DNA of 64,000 bases, taken from Mycolicibacterium porcinum (GTDB taxonomy: Bacteria; Actinomycetota; Actinomycetes; Mycobacteriales; Mycobacteriaceae). Location of the stretch: contig MSTD01000029.1 of the NCBI GenBank assembly GCA_001942045.1, forward strand, positions 11,389 to 75,388, read 5' to 3'. Of this stretch, positions 42,408 to 51,236 are shown one piece after another. Below the pieces are notes generated by a model. It was given only the letters and a program-made list of their open reading frames with translations, was not told the DNA's origin and ran no database searches. Both the position numbers and the translations under genes were made by a program. The stretch's first letter is position 1; each line of letters starts with the position of its first letter.

Positions 42408-43288
42408 CGTTGGCGCCCGACGTCCGGGAGTCGAGGGACGCGCGCACTGCGCGTCGCGAAGAGATTCAGCCGGTGCAATCGTCTACCCGCCGTCCTGCCG
42501 GACAACGCGTCCAGGGCGCCCAGCCGCAACGCACCGCCACACAACGGACCCCAGCCCAGCGGGCGGGCCAACGCCCCGCCCCGGCCCAACGGACCCCGGG
42601 CACGCCGCGCGCGACGACGCCACGCACATCCGCACAAAGCAATTCGGCGCAACGTAGTTCGGCACAACGCCCCCAGAAAGCGCCCGCCCAGGTACAACGG
42701 ACTCAGGAGCAACGCGCTCCCGGACAGGAAACCAAGGCAGCACGCACACAGGGGCAGGGCACGCAGACACCACGCACACCGGTACAGCGTTCGCAGCCGG
42801 CACAGCCGCGACAACCACGTCAGGCCAAGGCCGCGCCGCAGCGCCAACCCGCATTCGACGACCGGCCGGTCGAGTACTGGCCGACCGCCGCGATCCGCGC
42901 GGCCTTGGAGACCGACGACATGGCGGTCTGGCAGCGGATCGTCGCCGCCATCAAGCGGGATCCGTACGGCCGCACCGCCCGCCAGGTCGAGGAAGTGCTG
43001 CAGACCGCCCGCCCCTACGGGGTGTCCAAGGCGCTGTCGGAGGTGCTGGTGCGCACCCGTGAGCACCTCGAGGCCACAGAGCGTGCCGAGGTCGCCCGCC
43101 AGATCCAGGCCATGCTGCGCCGTTCCGAATTGCAGGCGCCCGAGTTCGCTTCGCGGGTCGGGGTGTCCAACGAGTCCTTCGCCGACTATCTGGAAGGCAC
43201 CGTCAGCCCGCCGGCCTCGCTGCTGCTGCGCATGCAGCGGCTCTCGGACCGGTTCGCGAAACTGTCCGCGCAGCGCTCCGCGAAGTAG
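42404..43288 (+). CDS. Rv0201c-like protein with long disordered region and HTH-like C-terminus
   Basis: A 294-residue protein translationally coupled to mmpL11 (GTGA overlap). Residues about 20-145 are low complexity, dominated by Gln, Arg, Pro, Thr and Ala with recurring T/Q-Q-R units, and must be disordered and strongly basic. The C-terminal half is helical: EYWPTAAIRAALETDDMAVW (about 156-175), a middle region ending RAEVARQIQAMLRR, and FASRVGVSNESFADYLEGTV, which resembles a XRE-type helix-turn-helix. A nucleic-acid-binding role is plausible. M. tuberculosis Rv0201c at the same place is, as I recall, much shorter, so the repeat-like region looks expanded here. Function unknown. Confidence 0.8.
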   Translation: MTLAPDVRESRDARTARREEIQPVQSSTRRPAGQRVQGAQPQRTATQRTPAQRAGQRPAPAQRTPGTPRATTPRTSAQSNSAQRSSAQRPQKAPAQVQRTQEQRAPGQETKAARTQGQGTQTPRTPVQRSQPAQPRQPRQAKAAPQRQPAFDDRPVEYWPTAAIRAALETDDMAVWQRIVAAIKRDPYGRTARQVEEVLQTARPYGVSKALSEVLVRTREHLEATERAEVARQIQAMLRRSELQAPEFASRVGVSNESFADYLEGTVSPPASLLLRMQRLSDRFAKLSAQRSAK

Positions 43289-43300
43289 TCGCCGCCGCAC

Positions 43301-43711
43301 ATGACGTCTCAGTCGGCCGCGACGGTGCAGCGCGTCCTGCGGGCGACCCGCTCGGTGGCCATCGTCGGCGCCTCGGCCAACCCGGCCCGAGCCAGCCACG
43401 AGGTCTGGACGTACCTGAAAGCGGCCACCGACTACACGCTCTACCTGGTGAACCCGACGATCACCGAAGTGGACGGCACTCCTGTCTATCCCAGCCTGGC
43501 CGCGCTGCCGGAAGTACCCGACCTCGTCGACGTGTTCCGTCGCCGCGAAGAGCTGCCCAACGTGTGCGCCGACGCGATCGCGGTCGGGGCCAAGACCTTG
43601 TGGCTGCAATTAGGGCTGCGCGACGACCAGGTGGCCCGCGACGGCGCCGCGGCCGGCCTCACGGTCATCCAGGACCTCTGCCTCAAGGTCGAGTACGCCC
43701 GGTTCGGCTAA
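43301..43711 (+). CDS. CoA-binding (YccU-type) protein
   Basis: A 136-residue Rossmann-fold protein of the CoA_binding family (as YccU). Motifs are SVAIVGASANPARASHEV near residues 18-35 for nucleotide/CoA binding, YLVNPTITEVDGTPVYPSL, and LWLQLGLRDDQVA and GLTVIQDLCLKVEY at the end. Its cellular role is not known, though members are sometimes linked to CoA-thiol redox. It lies 12 bp after the Rv0201c-like gene and converges with omamB. Confidence 0.88.
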   Translation: MTSQSAATVQRVLRATRSVAIVGASANPARASHEVWTYLKAATDYTLYLVNPTITEVDGTPVYPSLAALPEVPDLVDVFRRREELPNVCADAIAVGAKTLWLQLGLRDDQVARDGAAAGLTVIQDLCLKVEYARFG

Positions 43712-43722
43712 GGCCCCGTCGC

Positions 43723-44412
43723 CTAACGCGAGTGCAACGGGGTGACGTTGTCGACGAGCCAGCGCCCGTCGGCCTTGCTCAGCGCCACCCGCAGCGCCAT
43801 CACCGCGTTGTCGGTGGGTTTGCCCGGCGCACTCTGGGTTCCGCGCAGGACGACGGCGACGCTGGCCACCTGCGGACCAAGCGCCTCCACTCCGGCCGAG
43901 ATGGTGGCGGCGGTGGCCGATACGTTCTTGCTGGCCAATTCCTTTGCCACATTGGCGAATTCGTTCTTGAACTGCTCGGCCTGCTGCGGCGACATCATCG
44001 CCGTGGCGCGGTCGATCGAGGAGGTCGGGCTCTGCGGGCTGAAGGTAGCGGTGGCCTCCGAGACGCTGCTGGCGATGCGCACCACCTCGTCACGGTCGTT
44101 GTTGAAGGTGCGGTCGGGCCCGGTCCAGCGCAGGTAACCCACCGTCACCGCGGCGACGAGGGCCGCGGCCGCCACCCCGGCGACGGCCAGCCGCAGCCCG
44201 GGAGCGTCGTCGTCGGTGCCCAGCGTCACGCCGTCCCGGCGCGCCAGCACGACGTTGACGATGACGCCCTGCACGATCAGCAGGCACAGCACCGAGCACA
44301 GCGAGACCCACCACAGCGGCCAGGCCAGTGCCAGGCCGATGTAGAGCAGCGCCACGATCGCGGCCAGCGGCGCCGCCACGTCAAAAGCCAGGACCCGCAA
44401 CCGGTTTCTCAT
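43723..44412 (-). CDS. omamB: Mce-associated membrane protein OmamB-like (Rv0200 homologue)
   Basis: A 229-residue membrane protein with an N-terminal pair of helices (APLAAIVALLYIGLALAW, SLCSVLCLLIVQGVIVNVVL), a third helix about residues 72-92, and an extracytoplasmic Mce-associated-like domain (NTF2-like) with FNNDRDEVVRIASSVSEATATF and LVDNVTPLHSR at the end. In M. tuberculosis the neighbouring Rv0199/Rv0200 pair are orphaned Mce-associated proteins that support Mce lipid importers. It is the second gene of the pair (ATGA overlap). The symbol rests on gene order and fold resemblance. Confidence 0.75.
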   Translation of the reverse strand: MRNRLRVLAFDVAAPLAAIVALLYIGLALAWPLWWVSLCSVLCLLIVQGVIVNVVLARRDGVTLGTDDDAPGLRLAVAGVAAAALVAAVTVGYLRWTGPDRTFNNDRDEVVRIASSVSEATATFSPQSPTSSIDRATAMMSPQQAEQFKNEFANVAKELASKNVSATAATISAGVEALGPQVASVAVVLRGTQSAPGKPTDNAVMALRVALSKADGRWLVDNVTPLHSR

Positions 44413-45026
44413 CGGATCGGCTCCAACCGCGAGACCATCAGGGTGCCGTCGACGTCGGACACGTCCAGCCGCAGGGTCCAGCGCACGGTCTGAGGCTTGT
44501 CGGTGCCGGCATTCTCACTGACGGAGGTGGCCACCACCAGCACCGTGTCGGTACGGGACACCATCCCGGCCAACTCCGGCTTGGGCGCGGGCACCGGCCG
44601 TCCGTCCGGGCCTGGCGGCGGGTGGTAGAGCGATTCGATGGCCACCGAGTCGATCTGCCCCGTGGTGCGGGCCTGCAGTCGCTGCACGAGGTCGCGGTAG
44701 GGCTGCACGGCGGCGTCGAAGTCGGCGTTGAGCTGCCCGACGGTCCCCTCGCGCAGCTTCTGCATACCGGCCTCGACGGAGTCCTTGTTGATGTTGATCA
44801 GGACGTTGGTCCAGTCGGCCGCGGTCCTCAGCACCCGGGTCTGGTACGCGCGCTCGTCGGTCTCGCTGCGGTGGCCGGACCACACCATGACGCCCAGGAC
44901 CACCGCGACGACCGCGATCAGGCCCGCGACCGCCGAGGCGAAGCCGAAGCCGGTGAGGACGCCATCGGAGTGACCGTCGGTGCTGTCCTTGCTGTCGGTG
45001 CTGTCCTTGCTCGGCGCCTCTGGCAT
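44409..45026 (-). CDS. omamA: Mce-associated membrane protein OmamA-like (Rv0199 homologue)
   Basis: A 205-residue protein: acidic Asp/Ser/Lys-rich cytoplasmic start, one membrane helix (ASAVAGLIAVVAVVLGVMVW, about residues 31-50), then an extracytoplasmic domain with ADWTNVLININKDSVEAGMQ and GTVGQLNADFDAA typical of Mce-associated proteins. In M. tuberculosis OmamA (Rv0199) stabilises the Mce ATPase MceG and is needed for cholesterol import. The ATG at 45026 is supported by TACCCT-N7-ATG, a leaderless start. It is divergent from zmp1 and coupled to the downstream omamB-like gene. Confidence 0.8.
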   Translation of the reverse strand: MPEAPSKDSTDSKDSTDGHSDGVLTGFGFASAVAGLIAVVAVVLGVMVWSGHRSETDERAYQTRVLRTAADWTNVLININKDSVEAGMQKLREGTVGQLNADFDAAVQPYRDLVQRLQARTTGQIDSVAIESLYHPPPGPDGRPVPAPKPELAGMVSRTDTVLVVATSVSENAGTDKPQTVRWTLRLDVSDVDGTLMVSRLEPIR

Positions 45027-45033
45027 GGCCGTG

Positions 45034-45039
45034 AGGGTA
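45034..45039 (-). promoter_or_regulatory. -10 box of the omamA-like gene
   Basis: Minus-strand TACCCT followed by 7 nt and ATG (45026); leaderless pattern identical to that at 33383. Confidence 0.55.
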
Positions 45040-45091
45040 CCGGCCGCGAAACCAGCCCGGCGCACCCGCGGCCTTCTGGAAGAATGTCGGG

Positions 45092-47077
45092 GTGACGGTA
45101 GAAGCGATCAAGTCGGGTATCGACCTGAGCCATGTCGACCCGCAGGCCCGCCCGCAAGACGACCTGTTCGGCCACGTCAACGGCCGGTGGTTGACCGATT
45201 ATGAGATTCCCGCCGACCGCGCCACCGACGGCGCCTTCCGGCTCCTGCACGACCGCGCCGAGGAGCAGATCCGCGATCTGATCACCCAAGCGGCCGATTC
45301 CGGCGCCGCCGACGGCACCGACGAGCAGCGCATCGGCGATCTGTACGCCAGTTTCATGGACGAGCAGACCATCGCCACGCGTGGCCTCGCGCCGCTGCTG
45401 GCCGAGCTGGCGCTGATCGACGGTGCTGCCGACAGCGATGCGCTGGCGGCCGTGCTGGGCGGGCTGGAGCGCACCGGGGTGTCTGGCGGGGCCGGGGTGT
45501 ACGTGGACACCGACTCCAAGGATTCGACGCGCTACCTGTTACACATGAGCCAGTCCGGGCTCGGCCTGCCCGACGAGTCCTACTACCGCGACGAGCAGCA
45601 CGCCGAGATCCTGGCCGCCTACCCCGGCCATATCGCCCGGATGTTCACGTTGGTCTACGGCGACACGGCCGGTGATCCCGCCGATATCGCCGCCCGGATC
45701 GTGGCGCTGGAGTCCAAGCTGGCCGCCGCGCATTGGGACGTGGTCAAGCGCCGCGACGCCGACCTGACCTACAACCTGCGCACCTTCGCCGACCTGTCCG
45801 GCGATGCCCCCGGCTTCGACTGGACCGGCTGGCTCGGCGCCCTCGGCACCACCCCCGAGAAGGTCTCCGAGCTGGTGCTGCGTCAGCCCGACTACGTGAC
45901 GGCGTTCGCCGCGCTGTGGGCCAGTGAGGACCTGGAGGACTGGAAGGCCTGGACCCGCTGGCGCCTCATCCACTCGCGTGCCGGGCTGCTGACCGAGGAG
46001 CTCGTGGCCGAGAACTTCGATTTCTACGGCCGTACCTTGAGCGGCACCGAGCAGAACCGCGACCGCTGGAAGCGTGGGGTGTCGTTGGTGGAGGGCCTGA
46101 TGGGCGACGCCCTGGGCAAGCTCTACGTGGCGAAGTACTTCCCGCCCGAGGCCAAGGCCCGGATGGACGAGTTGGTGGCCAACCTGCGCGAGGCCTACCG
46201 GGTCAGCATCAACGACCTGGACTGGATGACGCCGGAAACCAGGGCCAAGGCGCTGGTGAAGCTCGACAAGTTCACCCCCAAGATCGGTTATCCGGCCCGC
46301 TGGCGGGACTATTCGGCGCTGGTGGTGGAGCGCGACGACCTGTACGGCAACTACCGCCGCGGCCATGTGGTCAACTCCGACCGCGAGCTGGCCAAGCTGG
46401 GCGGACCGGTGGACCGCGACGAGTGGTTCATGACCCCGCAGACGGTGAACGCCTACTACAACCCGGGAATGAACGAAATCGTCTTCCCCGCAGCCATTCT
46501 GCAGCCGCCGTTCTTCGACGCCGAGGCCGACGACGCGGCCAACTACGGCGGTATCGGCGCGGTGATCGGCCACGAGATCGGTCACGGATTCGACGACCAG
46601 GGCGCCAAATACGACGGCGACGGCAATCTGGTGGACTGGTGGACCGACGCCGACCGCGCTGAATTCGGGGTCCGCACAAAGGCTTTGATCGATCAGTACG
46701 AGAAGTTCAGCCCGCGCGGGCTGGACCCCTCACACCACGTGAACGGTGCGTTCACGGTCGGGGAGAACATCGGGGACCTCGGTGGGCTGTCCATCGCCCT
46801 GCTCGCCTATCAGCTGTCACTGAAGGGCGAGGAGGCTCCGGTGATCGACGGGCTGACCGGTATTCAGCGCGTCTACTTCGGCTGGGCGCAGGTGTGGCGG
46901 ACCAAATCCCGTGAGGCCGAGGCCATCCGGCGCCTGGCGGTGGACCCCCACTCGCCGCCGGAGTTCCGCTGCAACGGCGTCATCCGCAACATCGACTCGT
47001 TCTACGAGGCGTTCGAGGTGTCCGACAGCGACGAGCTGTACCTGGAGCCGGCCGAACGCGTGCGCATCTGGAACTAG
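45092..47077 (+). CDS. zmp1: M13 family zinc metalloprotease Zmp1
   Basis: A 661-residue neprilysin-like endopeptidase; in M. tuberculosis Zmp1 dampens inflammasome activation and phagosome maturation. The zinc site is intact: GAVIGHEIGHGFDDQGAKYD (H494, E495, H498) with the downstream zinc ligand Glu in GAFTVGENIGDLGG. NAYYNPGMNEIVFPAAILQP and the C-terminal CNGVIRNIDSFYEAFEV are family segments. There is no classical signal peptide, which is normal for Zmp1. The GTG at 45092 lies close behind an AGAATGT -10-like box, so it is probably leaderless. Gene order with the omamA-like gene matches Rv0198c-Rv0199. Confidence 0.96.
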   Translation: MTVEAIKSGIDLSHVDPQARPQDDLFGHVNGRWLTDYEIPADRATDGAFRLLHDRAEEQIRDLITQAADSGAADGTDEQRIGDLYASFMDEQTIATRGLAPLLAELALIDGAADSDALAAVLGGLERTGVSGGAGVYVDTDSKDSTRYLLHMSQSGLGLPDESYYRDEQHAEILAAYPGHIARMFTLVYGDTAGDPADIAARIVALESKLAAAHWDVVKRRDADLTYNLRTFADLSGDAPGFDWTGWLGALGTTPEKVSELVLRQPDYVTAFAALWASEDLEDWKAWTRWRLIHSRAGLLTEELVAENFDFYGRTLSGTEQNRDRWKRGVSLVEGLMGDALGKLYVAKYFPPEAKARMDELVANLREAYRVSINDLDWMTPETRAKALVKLDKFTPKIGYPARWRDYSALVVERDDLYGNYRRGHVVNSDRELAKLGGPVDRDEWFMTPQTVNAYYNPGMNEIVFPAAILQPPFFDAEADDAANYGGIGAVIGHEIGHGFDDQGAKYDGDGNLVDWWTDADRAEFGVRTKALIDQYEKFSPRGLDPSHHVNGAFTVGENIGDLGGLSIALLAYQLSLKGEEAPVIDGLTGIQRVYFGWAQVWRTKSREAEAIRRLAVDPHSPPEFRCNGVIRNIDSFYEAFEVSDSDELYLEPAERVRIWN

Positions 47078-47083
47078 CCTGGG

Positions 47084-47125
47084 ATACAACAAAACCCCTG
47101 CCGTCGGGCAGGGGTTTTGTTGTAT
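47084..47125. terminator. Strong bidirectional terminator between zmp1 and L,D-transpeptidase
   Basis: A perfect 19-bp stem (47084-47102 with 47107-47125) around a GTCG loop. The stem has a GC core flanked by A-rich and T-rich arms, so each strand gives a hairpin followed by a U-rich run. It serves both convergent genes. Confidence 0.9.
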
Positions 47126-47134
47126 GCGTCGGCG

Positions 47135-48145
47135 TTAGAACATCTGCCAGTCGGAGGCACCGTCCGGGGTGTTGTACCAGCCGCCGCCGGTGTTCTTGAT
47201 GACGACCGGGTCGCCGCTGCCGAAGTTGTCGTAGAACCACTTGGCGTTCTCGGGGCTGAGGTTGATGCAGCCGTGGCTGGTGTTGCTCTTGCCCTGCTGA
47301 GCGACGGACCACGGGGCGCTGTGCACGAACACGCCGCTGTTGTCGATGCGGACGGCGTCCTGCACCTTCAGCTTGTAGCCCTCCTTGGAGTCCACCGGCA
47401 CACCGTAGGTGGAGGAATCCATGATGATGTCGGGGAACTTCTCCAGCACGTAGTAGGTGCCGTTCTTGGTCTCATGCTTGCCGTCGGGCTTACCCATCGA
47501 CACCGGGAAGGTCTTCTCCAGCTTCCCGTTGCGCATGATCTCCATCTGGTGGGCCTTGTCGTCGACCGTGGCCACCAGGTAGTCGCCCACGCGGAAGCTC
47601 GACTTCGTGCCGGCCGCGTCGATGTTCACCACGGTGTTGGACGGCCAGAAGTCCTGCGGGCGCCAACGCAGCTGCGTGTCGGTGACCCAGTAGAACCGGC
47701 CCGCCACCGGTGGGTTCGAGGTGATGCGGATGGCGTCCTGGGCCATCTGCCGGTTGGCGATCGGCCGCTGGAAGTTGATGTAGATGGGCTTGGCTACACC
47801 CACCATCGACCCGTTGACCGGGTTGAACGACGGCGGCAGGAACGGGGCCTCACCGGTGAACGGCTCGGAGTTCTGTCCGGGCGCGTTGCCCTCGGTGAAC
47901 GGGACCGTCGGGGAGCCGTAGTTGATGATCGGTGCGGGTGTCGCCGGGGCGGCGGCCGCCGGCGCCGCCGGGTCGGCGGGCAGCGGGGGGATGTACGCGC
48001 CCGGCGGAGGACCGGGGACTGCGGGGTCGACGGGTGCCGGCGGCACCTCGGGATCCGCGTACGCGGATGGGCTGAGCACCATTCCACCGACCACTCCCGC
48101 GGCCACGAACATGGTGATCAGTCGACGTTTTGCCGATTTCGGCAT
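47135..48145 (-). CDS. L,D-transpeptidase (YkuD domain, Rv0192 homologue)
   Basis: A 336-residue exported enzyme forming 3->3 peptidoglycan cross-links. A signal peptide (about residues 1-30, AYA-D) and a Pro/Ala-rich linker precede an Ig-like domain ([19 protein letters not shown] to about 180). The YkuD catalytic domain carries [11 protein letters not shown] and the active-site motif SHGCINLS with Cys293. In M. tuberculosis the matching gene Rv0192 encodes LdtMt4. GGAGG precedes the ATG. The mature N-terminal linker is long and may span the wall. Confidence 0.93.
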   Translation of the reverse strand: MPKSAKRRLITMFVAAGVVGGMVLSPSAYADPEVPPAPVDPAVPGPPPGAYIPPLPADPAAPAAAAPATPAPIINYGSPTVPFTEGNAPGQNSEPFTGEAPFLPPSFNPVNGSMVGVAKPIYINFQRPIANRQMAQDAIRITSNPPVAGRFYWVTDTQLRWRPQDFWPSNTVVNIDAAGTKSSFRVGDYLVATVDDKAHQMEIMRNGKLEKTFPVSMGKPDGKHETKNGTYYVLEKFPDIIMDSSTYGVPVDSKEGYKLKVQDAVRIDNSGVFVHSAPWSVAQQGKSNTSHGCINLSPENAKWFYDNFGSGDPVVIKNTGGGWYNTPDGASDWQMF

Positions 48146-48287
48146 GAGTAACCTCCAGACAGCACAACTCGCTCCAGTGTCTCACAGCGCGGTGACCAGC
48201 TACTGCCGCGAGAAGCCGTCATCCCCCGACAACCACCGTTTCCACGGCGCTGAACTGCGATGTTTATCGACTGTGAGCGTGCTCGCG

Positions 48288-49535
48288 TTACTTCTCTGTG
48301 GTAGCGCAGGAAACTGTGAACACGCCGCGAGTCAACGCAACGCCACTCAACGCCACGATGATCAGCACCGCAGCCGCGCTGACGGTCGGCGCAGCGCCGC
48401 CGTGGTCGTAGATCGCGCCGCCGATCAGCGCACCGCCCATGATGCCGACCTGGAAGGCCGCGACGTACCGGCCTGACGCGCCGTCAGGGTCGTCCGGCGA
48501 GGTGCGCATCGCCGAGGCCTGCAACATCGGCGGCAAAGCCGTCGATGCCGCACCCCAGACCACCACCGCCACCGCCCCGAGCACCACCACCGCCACCCCG
48601 GACCACGATTCGACGGCCAGCACCGACAACGTCAGCAGGGCAGCGGCCAGCGCGGCCAGACAGCCCAGCACCGAGGCCTTGGGCCACAGGTCCAGCGGCC
48701 GGGCCATGGCGGCCATCCCGGCCAGACCGGCGACCCCGAACCCGGCCAGCAGCCACGCCAGGTGCGGCCCGTGAATCCCGACCACGTCCCGAATGATCAC
48801 CACGATGAAGGTGAACGCGATGAAATGCCCGGTGACGCCGATCAGGGTCAGGACCGACAGGGTGAGCAACCGGCGGTTACGCCGGTGGCCGTGCCTCGCC
48901 GCCGCAGCCTGAGTCACGCCCGAGATGGGCGCGAGCGGTGGCAGCAGGATCCACGCGGCCAGGGCCACCACGGCCGCGGCCACCGCGATGACCGCAACGG
49001 CCTGCCGCCAGCCCCACATCGCGCTGAGCGCCGCGGCGAGCGGGTTGCCCACCACCAGGGCCAGCCCGGTGCCCACATAGACCGCGGCGGTGGCGCGGCC
49101 GGCGTGGCTGGCCGGGACCAGCCTGGCCCCGATCGGTGCGATCACCGACCACATCAGCCCGTGCGCCAGCGCGCACAGCACCCGGCCGCCGGCCAGCACC
49201 GCGAAGTTCGGCGCGAGCGCGGAGATCACCTGGGAGACGGTCAGGCACACCAGGGTGGCGACCAGCGTCCGGCGTCGCGGCCAGCGGGCCGTCAGCCGCA
49301 CAAGCGCGACCGTGGTCAGTGCGGCGACCAGGGCATAGCTGGCCATCAGGGTGGCGACCAGGCCCTCACTGACCTCGAGGTCGGTGGCGATCGCCGGCAG
49401 CGCACCGACCGGAAGCATCTCGGCGGTGACGTAGACGAACGCCGCCGCCGCGAGGACGGCGAGTTGCGTGGCAACGCGTGGTGTCCACGGGCTGGTGTGG
49501 GCGGGGAGCGATTCGCCGGTGACGCTGAAGGTCAT
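48288..49535 (-). CDS. MFS efflux transporter, DHA1 type (Rv0191 homologue)
   Basis: A 415-residue 12-helix transporter of the drug:H+ antiporter-1 family. The first helix contains VYVTAEMLPVGALPAIATD, with the acidic residue in helix 1 typical of AraJ/Cmx-type chloramphenicol and arabinose exporters, followed by RLTARWPRRRTLV (motif A loop) and APIGARLVPASHAGRATA. The M. tuberculosis gene Rv0191 at this place has been linked to chloramphenicol efflux. The ATG at 49535 is chosen; one at 49559 would add eight residues and is also possible. Confidence 0.88.
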   Translation of the reverse strand: MTFSVTGESLPAHTSPWTPRVATQLAVLAAAAFVYVTAEMLPVGALPAIATDLEVSEGLVATLMASYALVAALTTVALVRLTARWPRRRTLVATLVCLTVSQVISALAPNFAVLAGGRVLCALAHGLMWSVIAPIGARLVPASHAGRATAAVYVGTGLALVVGNPLAAALSAMWGWRQAVAVIAVAAAVVALAAWILLPPLAPISGVTQAAAARHGHRRNRRLLTLSVLTLIGVTGHFIAFTFIVVIIRDVVGIHGPHLAWLLAGFGVAGLAGMAAMARPLDLWPKASVLGCLAALAAALLTLSVLAVESWSGVAVVVLGAVAVVVWGAASTALPPMLQASAMRTSPDDPDGASGRYVAAFQVGIMGGALIGGAIYDHGGAAPTVSAAAVLIIVALSGVALTRGVFTVSCATTEK

Positions 49536-49599
49536 GCTGGGATGCCACGGTAGTGCCATAACGTTGCCGTGCGTGGTTGCCGAACCGAGAGGAGGCGCA

Positions 49600-49989
49600 A
49601 TGGTTGCAGTGCCTGATGGTTATGAGGATCTTTTGACGAGGCCGCTGTTCGGTCATCTCGCCACCACGAGACCCGACGGGACCGTGCAGGTGAATCCCAT
49701 GTGGTTCGAATGGGACGGCACGCATCTGCGCTTCACCCACACCACCAAGCGCCAGAAATACCGCAACGTGACGGCGCACCCCGAGGTCGCGATGTCCATC
49801 CACGATCCGGACAACCCGTACCGCTACCTGGAGGTCCGTGGCGTGGTCGACGAGATCGTGCCCGATCCCACCGCGGCGTTCTTCCTGGCACTCAACGACC
49901 GCTACAGCGGGTCGTTGAACGAGGTGCCGCCGGACGCCGCCGACCGGGTGATCCTTCAGGTGCGTCCGACGGTGTTCAGCAAGCACTGA
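49600..49989 (+). CDS. PPOX-class F420/flavin-dependent oxidoreductase-like protein
   Basis: A 129-residue split-barrel flavin-fold protein with [20 protein letters not shown] (residues about 17-36), [20 protein letters not shown] and [14 protein letters not shown], the signature of mycobacterial F420-dependent PPOX-class enzymes. It probably binds F420 or FMN and reduces a small molecule. GAGGAGG precedes the ATG. It is divergent from the MFS gene and 25 bp before the next gene. Confidence 0.9.
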   Translation: MVAVPDGYEDLLTRPLFGHLATTRPDGTVQVNPMWFEWDGTHLRFTHTTKRQKYRNVTAHPEVAMSIHDPDNPYRYLEVRGVVDEIVPDPTAAFFLALNDRYSGSLNEVPPDAADRVILQVRPTVFSKH

Positions 49990-50014
49990 CCGGCCAGAGC
50001 GCACAATCGAATCC

Positions 50015-50314
50015 GTGATTGTCGCCTTCAGCATCAGCCCGGCCGGCGGGGACGAGTCCGGCAGTGTCAGCGCAGCGGTGGCCGAAGCCGTGCGGGTGGT
50101 GCGGGCCTCGGGCCTGCCCAACGAAACGAACGCCATGTTCACCAACGTCGAAGGTGAATGGGACGAGGTGATGGCCGTGGTGAAACAGGCCGTGGAGGTG
50201 GTTGCGGCGGTATCCCCACGGGTCAGCCTGGTGTTGAAGGCCGACATCCGTCCCGGCTACACCGGGCAGCTCACCGCGAAGGTCGAGCGGATCGAGCAGG
50301 CGCTGGGCGGTTAG
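50015..50314 (+). CDS. MTH1187/YkoF-type thiamine-binding-like protein
   Basis: A 99-residue ferredoxin-like protein. The N-terminal [40 protein letters not shown] and [15 protein letters not shown] match the small MTH1187/YkoF family, which binds thiamine or related ligands. The GTG at 50015 lies 7 nt after CACAAT, so the message may be leaderless. It converges with ricR, overlapping it by 4 bp at the stop codons. Confidence 0.8.
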   Translation: MIVAFSISPAGGDESGSVSAAVAEAVRVVRASGLPNETNAMFTNVEGEWDEVMAVVKQAVEVVAAVSPRVSLVLKADIRPGYTGQLTAKVERIEQALGG

Positions 50315-50616
50315 GAGCGGACCAGGCGGGCGATGGCGGCCGACGCCTCGGCCAGCTTGGCTTCGGCCTGGGCCCCGCCTTCGGAGACGGCCTGCGTCAC
50401 GCAATGGCCGAGGTGCTCATCGAGGAGGCCGAGCGCTACCGACTGCAGCGCACTGTTGACGGCGCTGATCTGGGTGAGGACGTCGATGCAGTACTTGTCC
50501 TCGTCGATCATCTTGGCGATGCCCCGGACCTGGCCTTCGATCCGGCGCAGCCGTTTGGCGTAGTTGTCCTTCTGCGCCGAGTAGCCGTGTGCACCCGAGT
50601 TGTCAGCCGCGTCCAT
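50311..50616 (-). CDS. ricR: Copper-sensing repressor of the CsoR family (RicR)
   Basis: A 101-residue all-helical CsoR-type repressor. The copper ligands are in place: C43 in [10 protein letters not shown] and H68/C72 in [13 protein letters not shown]; the core [20 protein letters not shown] is diagnostic. It releases DNA when Cu(I) binds. In M. tuberculosis the gene next to ilvD (Rv0190) is RicR, controlling mymT, mmcO, lpqS and itself. The ATG at 50616 is used because longer frames cross the operator. A RicR-type box lies 17 bp upstream, consistent with autoregulation. Confidence 0.92.
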   Translation of the reverse strand: MDAADNSGAHGYSAQKDNYAKRLRRIEGQVRGIAKMIDEDKYCIDVLTQISAVNSALQSVALGLLDEHLGHCVTQAVSEGGAQAEAKLAEASAAIARLVRS

Positions 50617-50632
50617 GACCCCAGTATACCGG

Positions 50633-50647
50633 TACCCCACCGGGGTA
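50633..50647. promoter_or_regulatory. RicR box upstream of ricR
   Basis: TACCCC-ACC-GGGGTA, a perfect palindrome within GTACC-N7-GGTAT. It is between ricR (start 50616) and the divergent small membrane protein gene (start 50715), so it could control both. Confidence 0.75.
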
Positions 50648-50701
50648 TGCATGTCGATTTGACCGGGCGAAATAGTGCCACCGGGCCGCCCCGGTGACCG
50701 A

Positions 50702-50707
50702 TACGCT
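50702..50707 (+). promoter_or_regulatory. -10 box, leaderless start at 50715
   Basis: TACGCT followed by 7 nt and ATG; this fixes the start of the small membrane protein. Confidence 0.5.
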
Positions 50708-50714
50708 CGACGCG

Positions 50715-51170
50715 ATGTCACAGCCTCCCTGGCCTGGCCCTTACGGCGAGTCGCCGACCTATCCGCCACCCAGCTGGCCGGTTCCACCGCAGCCCCCGGC
50801 CGCGGAACCGGGTGGCCGCTCCGGGTTGGGTACCGCCGTCACCGTCGTCAGCATCATCGTCACGATCGCGCTGTGGATCGTGGCCGTGCTCGGCGCCGCC
50901 GCTGCGGCGTGGCTGTCGCTGTTCTTCGGCATGTCGACCGACACCTGCCATGCGACCTGTGGTCCCACCCCCTATGACGATCAGGTCTATCCCACGATCT
51001 TCGGCTGGATTGGCGGCGGGCTGGCCGCCGGCGTCGTGGGAAGCATCGTCATGGTGTTCTTCACCCGCAGGTGGTTGTGGCTCTGGCCGGTGGTGTCGAT
51101 CGCCTGCACGATCGTGGGATTCCTGTTGGGGCTCGACCTGACCATCAAGTCGAGGGAGTGGACCGGCTGA
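50715..51170 (+). CDS. Small membrane protein with CHATC loop, next to ricR
   Basis: A 151-residue protein I cannot assign to a characterised family. Residues 1-38 are Pro/Ser/Gly-rich and probably cytoplasmic. Three hydrophobic segments follow: about 40-70, IFGWIGGGLAAGVVGSIVMVFF, and WLWLWPVVSIACTIVGFLLG. The loop after the first segment holds TDTCHATCGPTPYDD, a Cys-His-x2-Cys arrangement that could bind metal. A RicR-type box lies on each side of the gene, and it separates ricR from ilvD, which I recall as adjacent in M. tuberculosis. A copper-related role is a hypothesis only. The start at 50715 rests on the -10 spacing. Confidence 0.7.
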   Translation: MSQPPWPGPYGESPTYPPPSWPVPPQPPAAEPGGRSGLGTAVTVVSIIVTIALWIVAVLGAAAAAWLSLFFGMSTDTCHATCGPTPYDDQVYPTIFGWIGGGLAAGVVGSIVMVFFTRRWLWLWPVVSIACTIVGFLLGLDLTIKSREWTG

Positions 51171-51173
51171 GCC

Positions 51174-51190
51174 ATACCCCCTACAGGTAT
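51174..51190. promoter_or_regulatory. RicR-like box upstream of ilvD
   Basis: ATACC-CCCTACA-GGTAT has the same 5+7+5 layout as GTACC-N7-GGTAT at the ricR promoter, with a less symmetric centre. It lies 46 bp before the ilvD ATG. It may make ilvD copper-responsive. Confidence 0.5.
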
Positions 51191-51236
51191 AGAAAGAATT
51201 TGGGTGGCTAACTAACCGGGAGGCATACTTACCTGC

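Noticed and set aside
45092-47077. Zmp1 as a secreted protein with a cleavable signal
   Set aside because: The N-terminus (MTVEAIKSGIDLSHVDPQ) is hydrophilic; no signal peptide can be supported.
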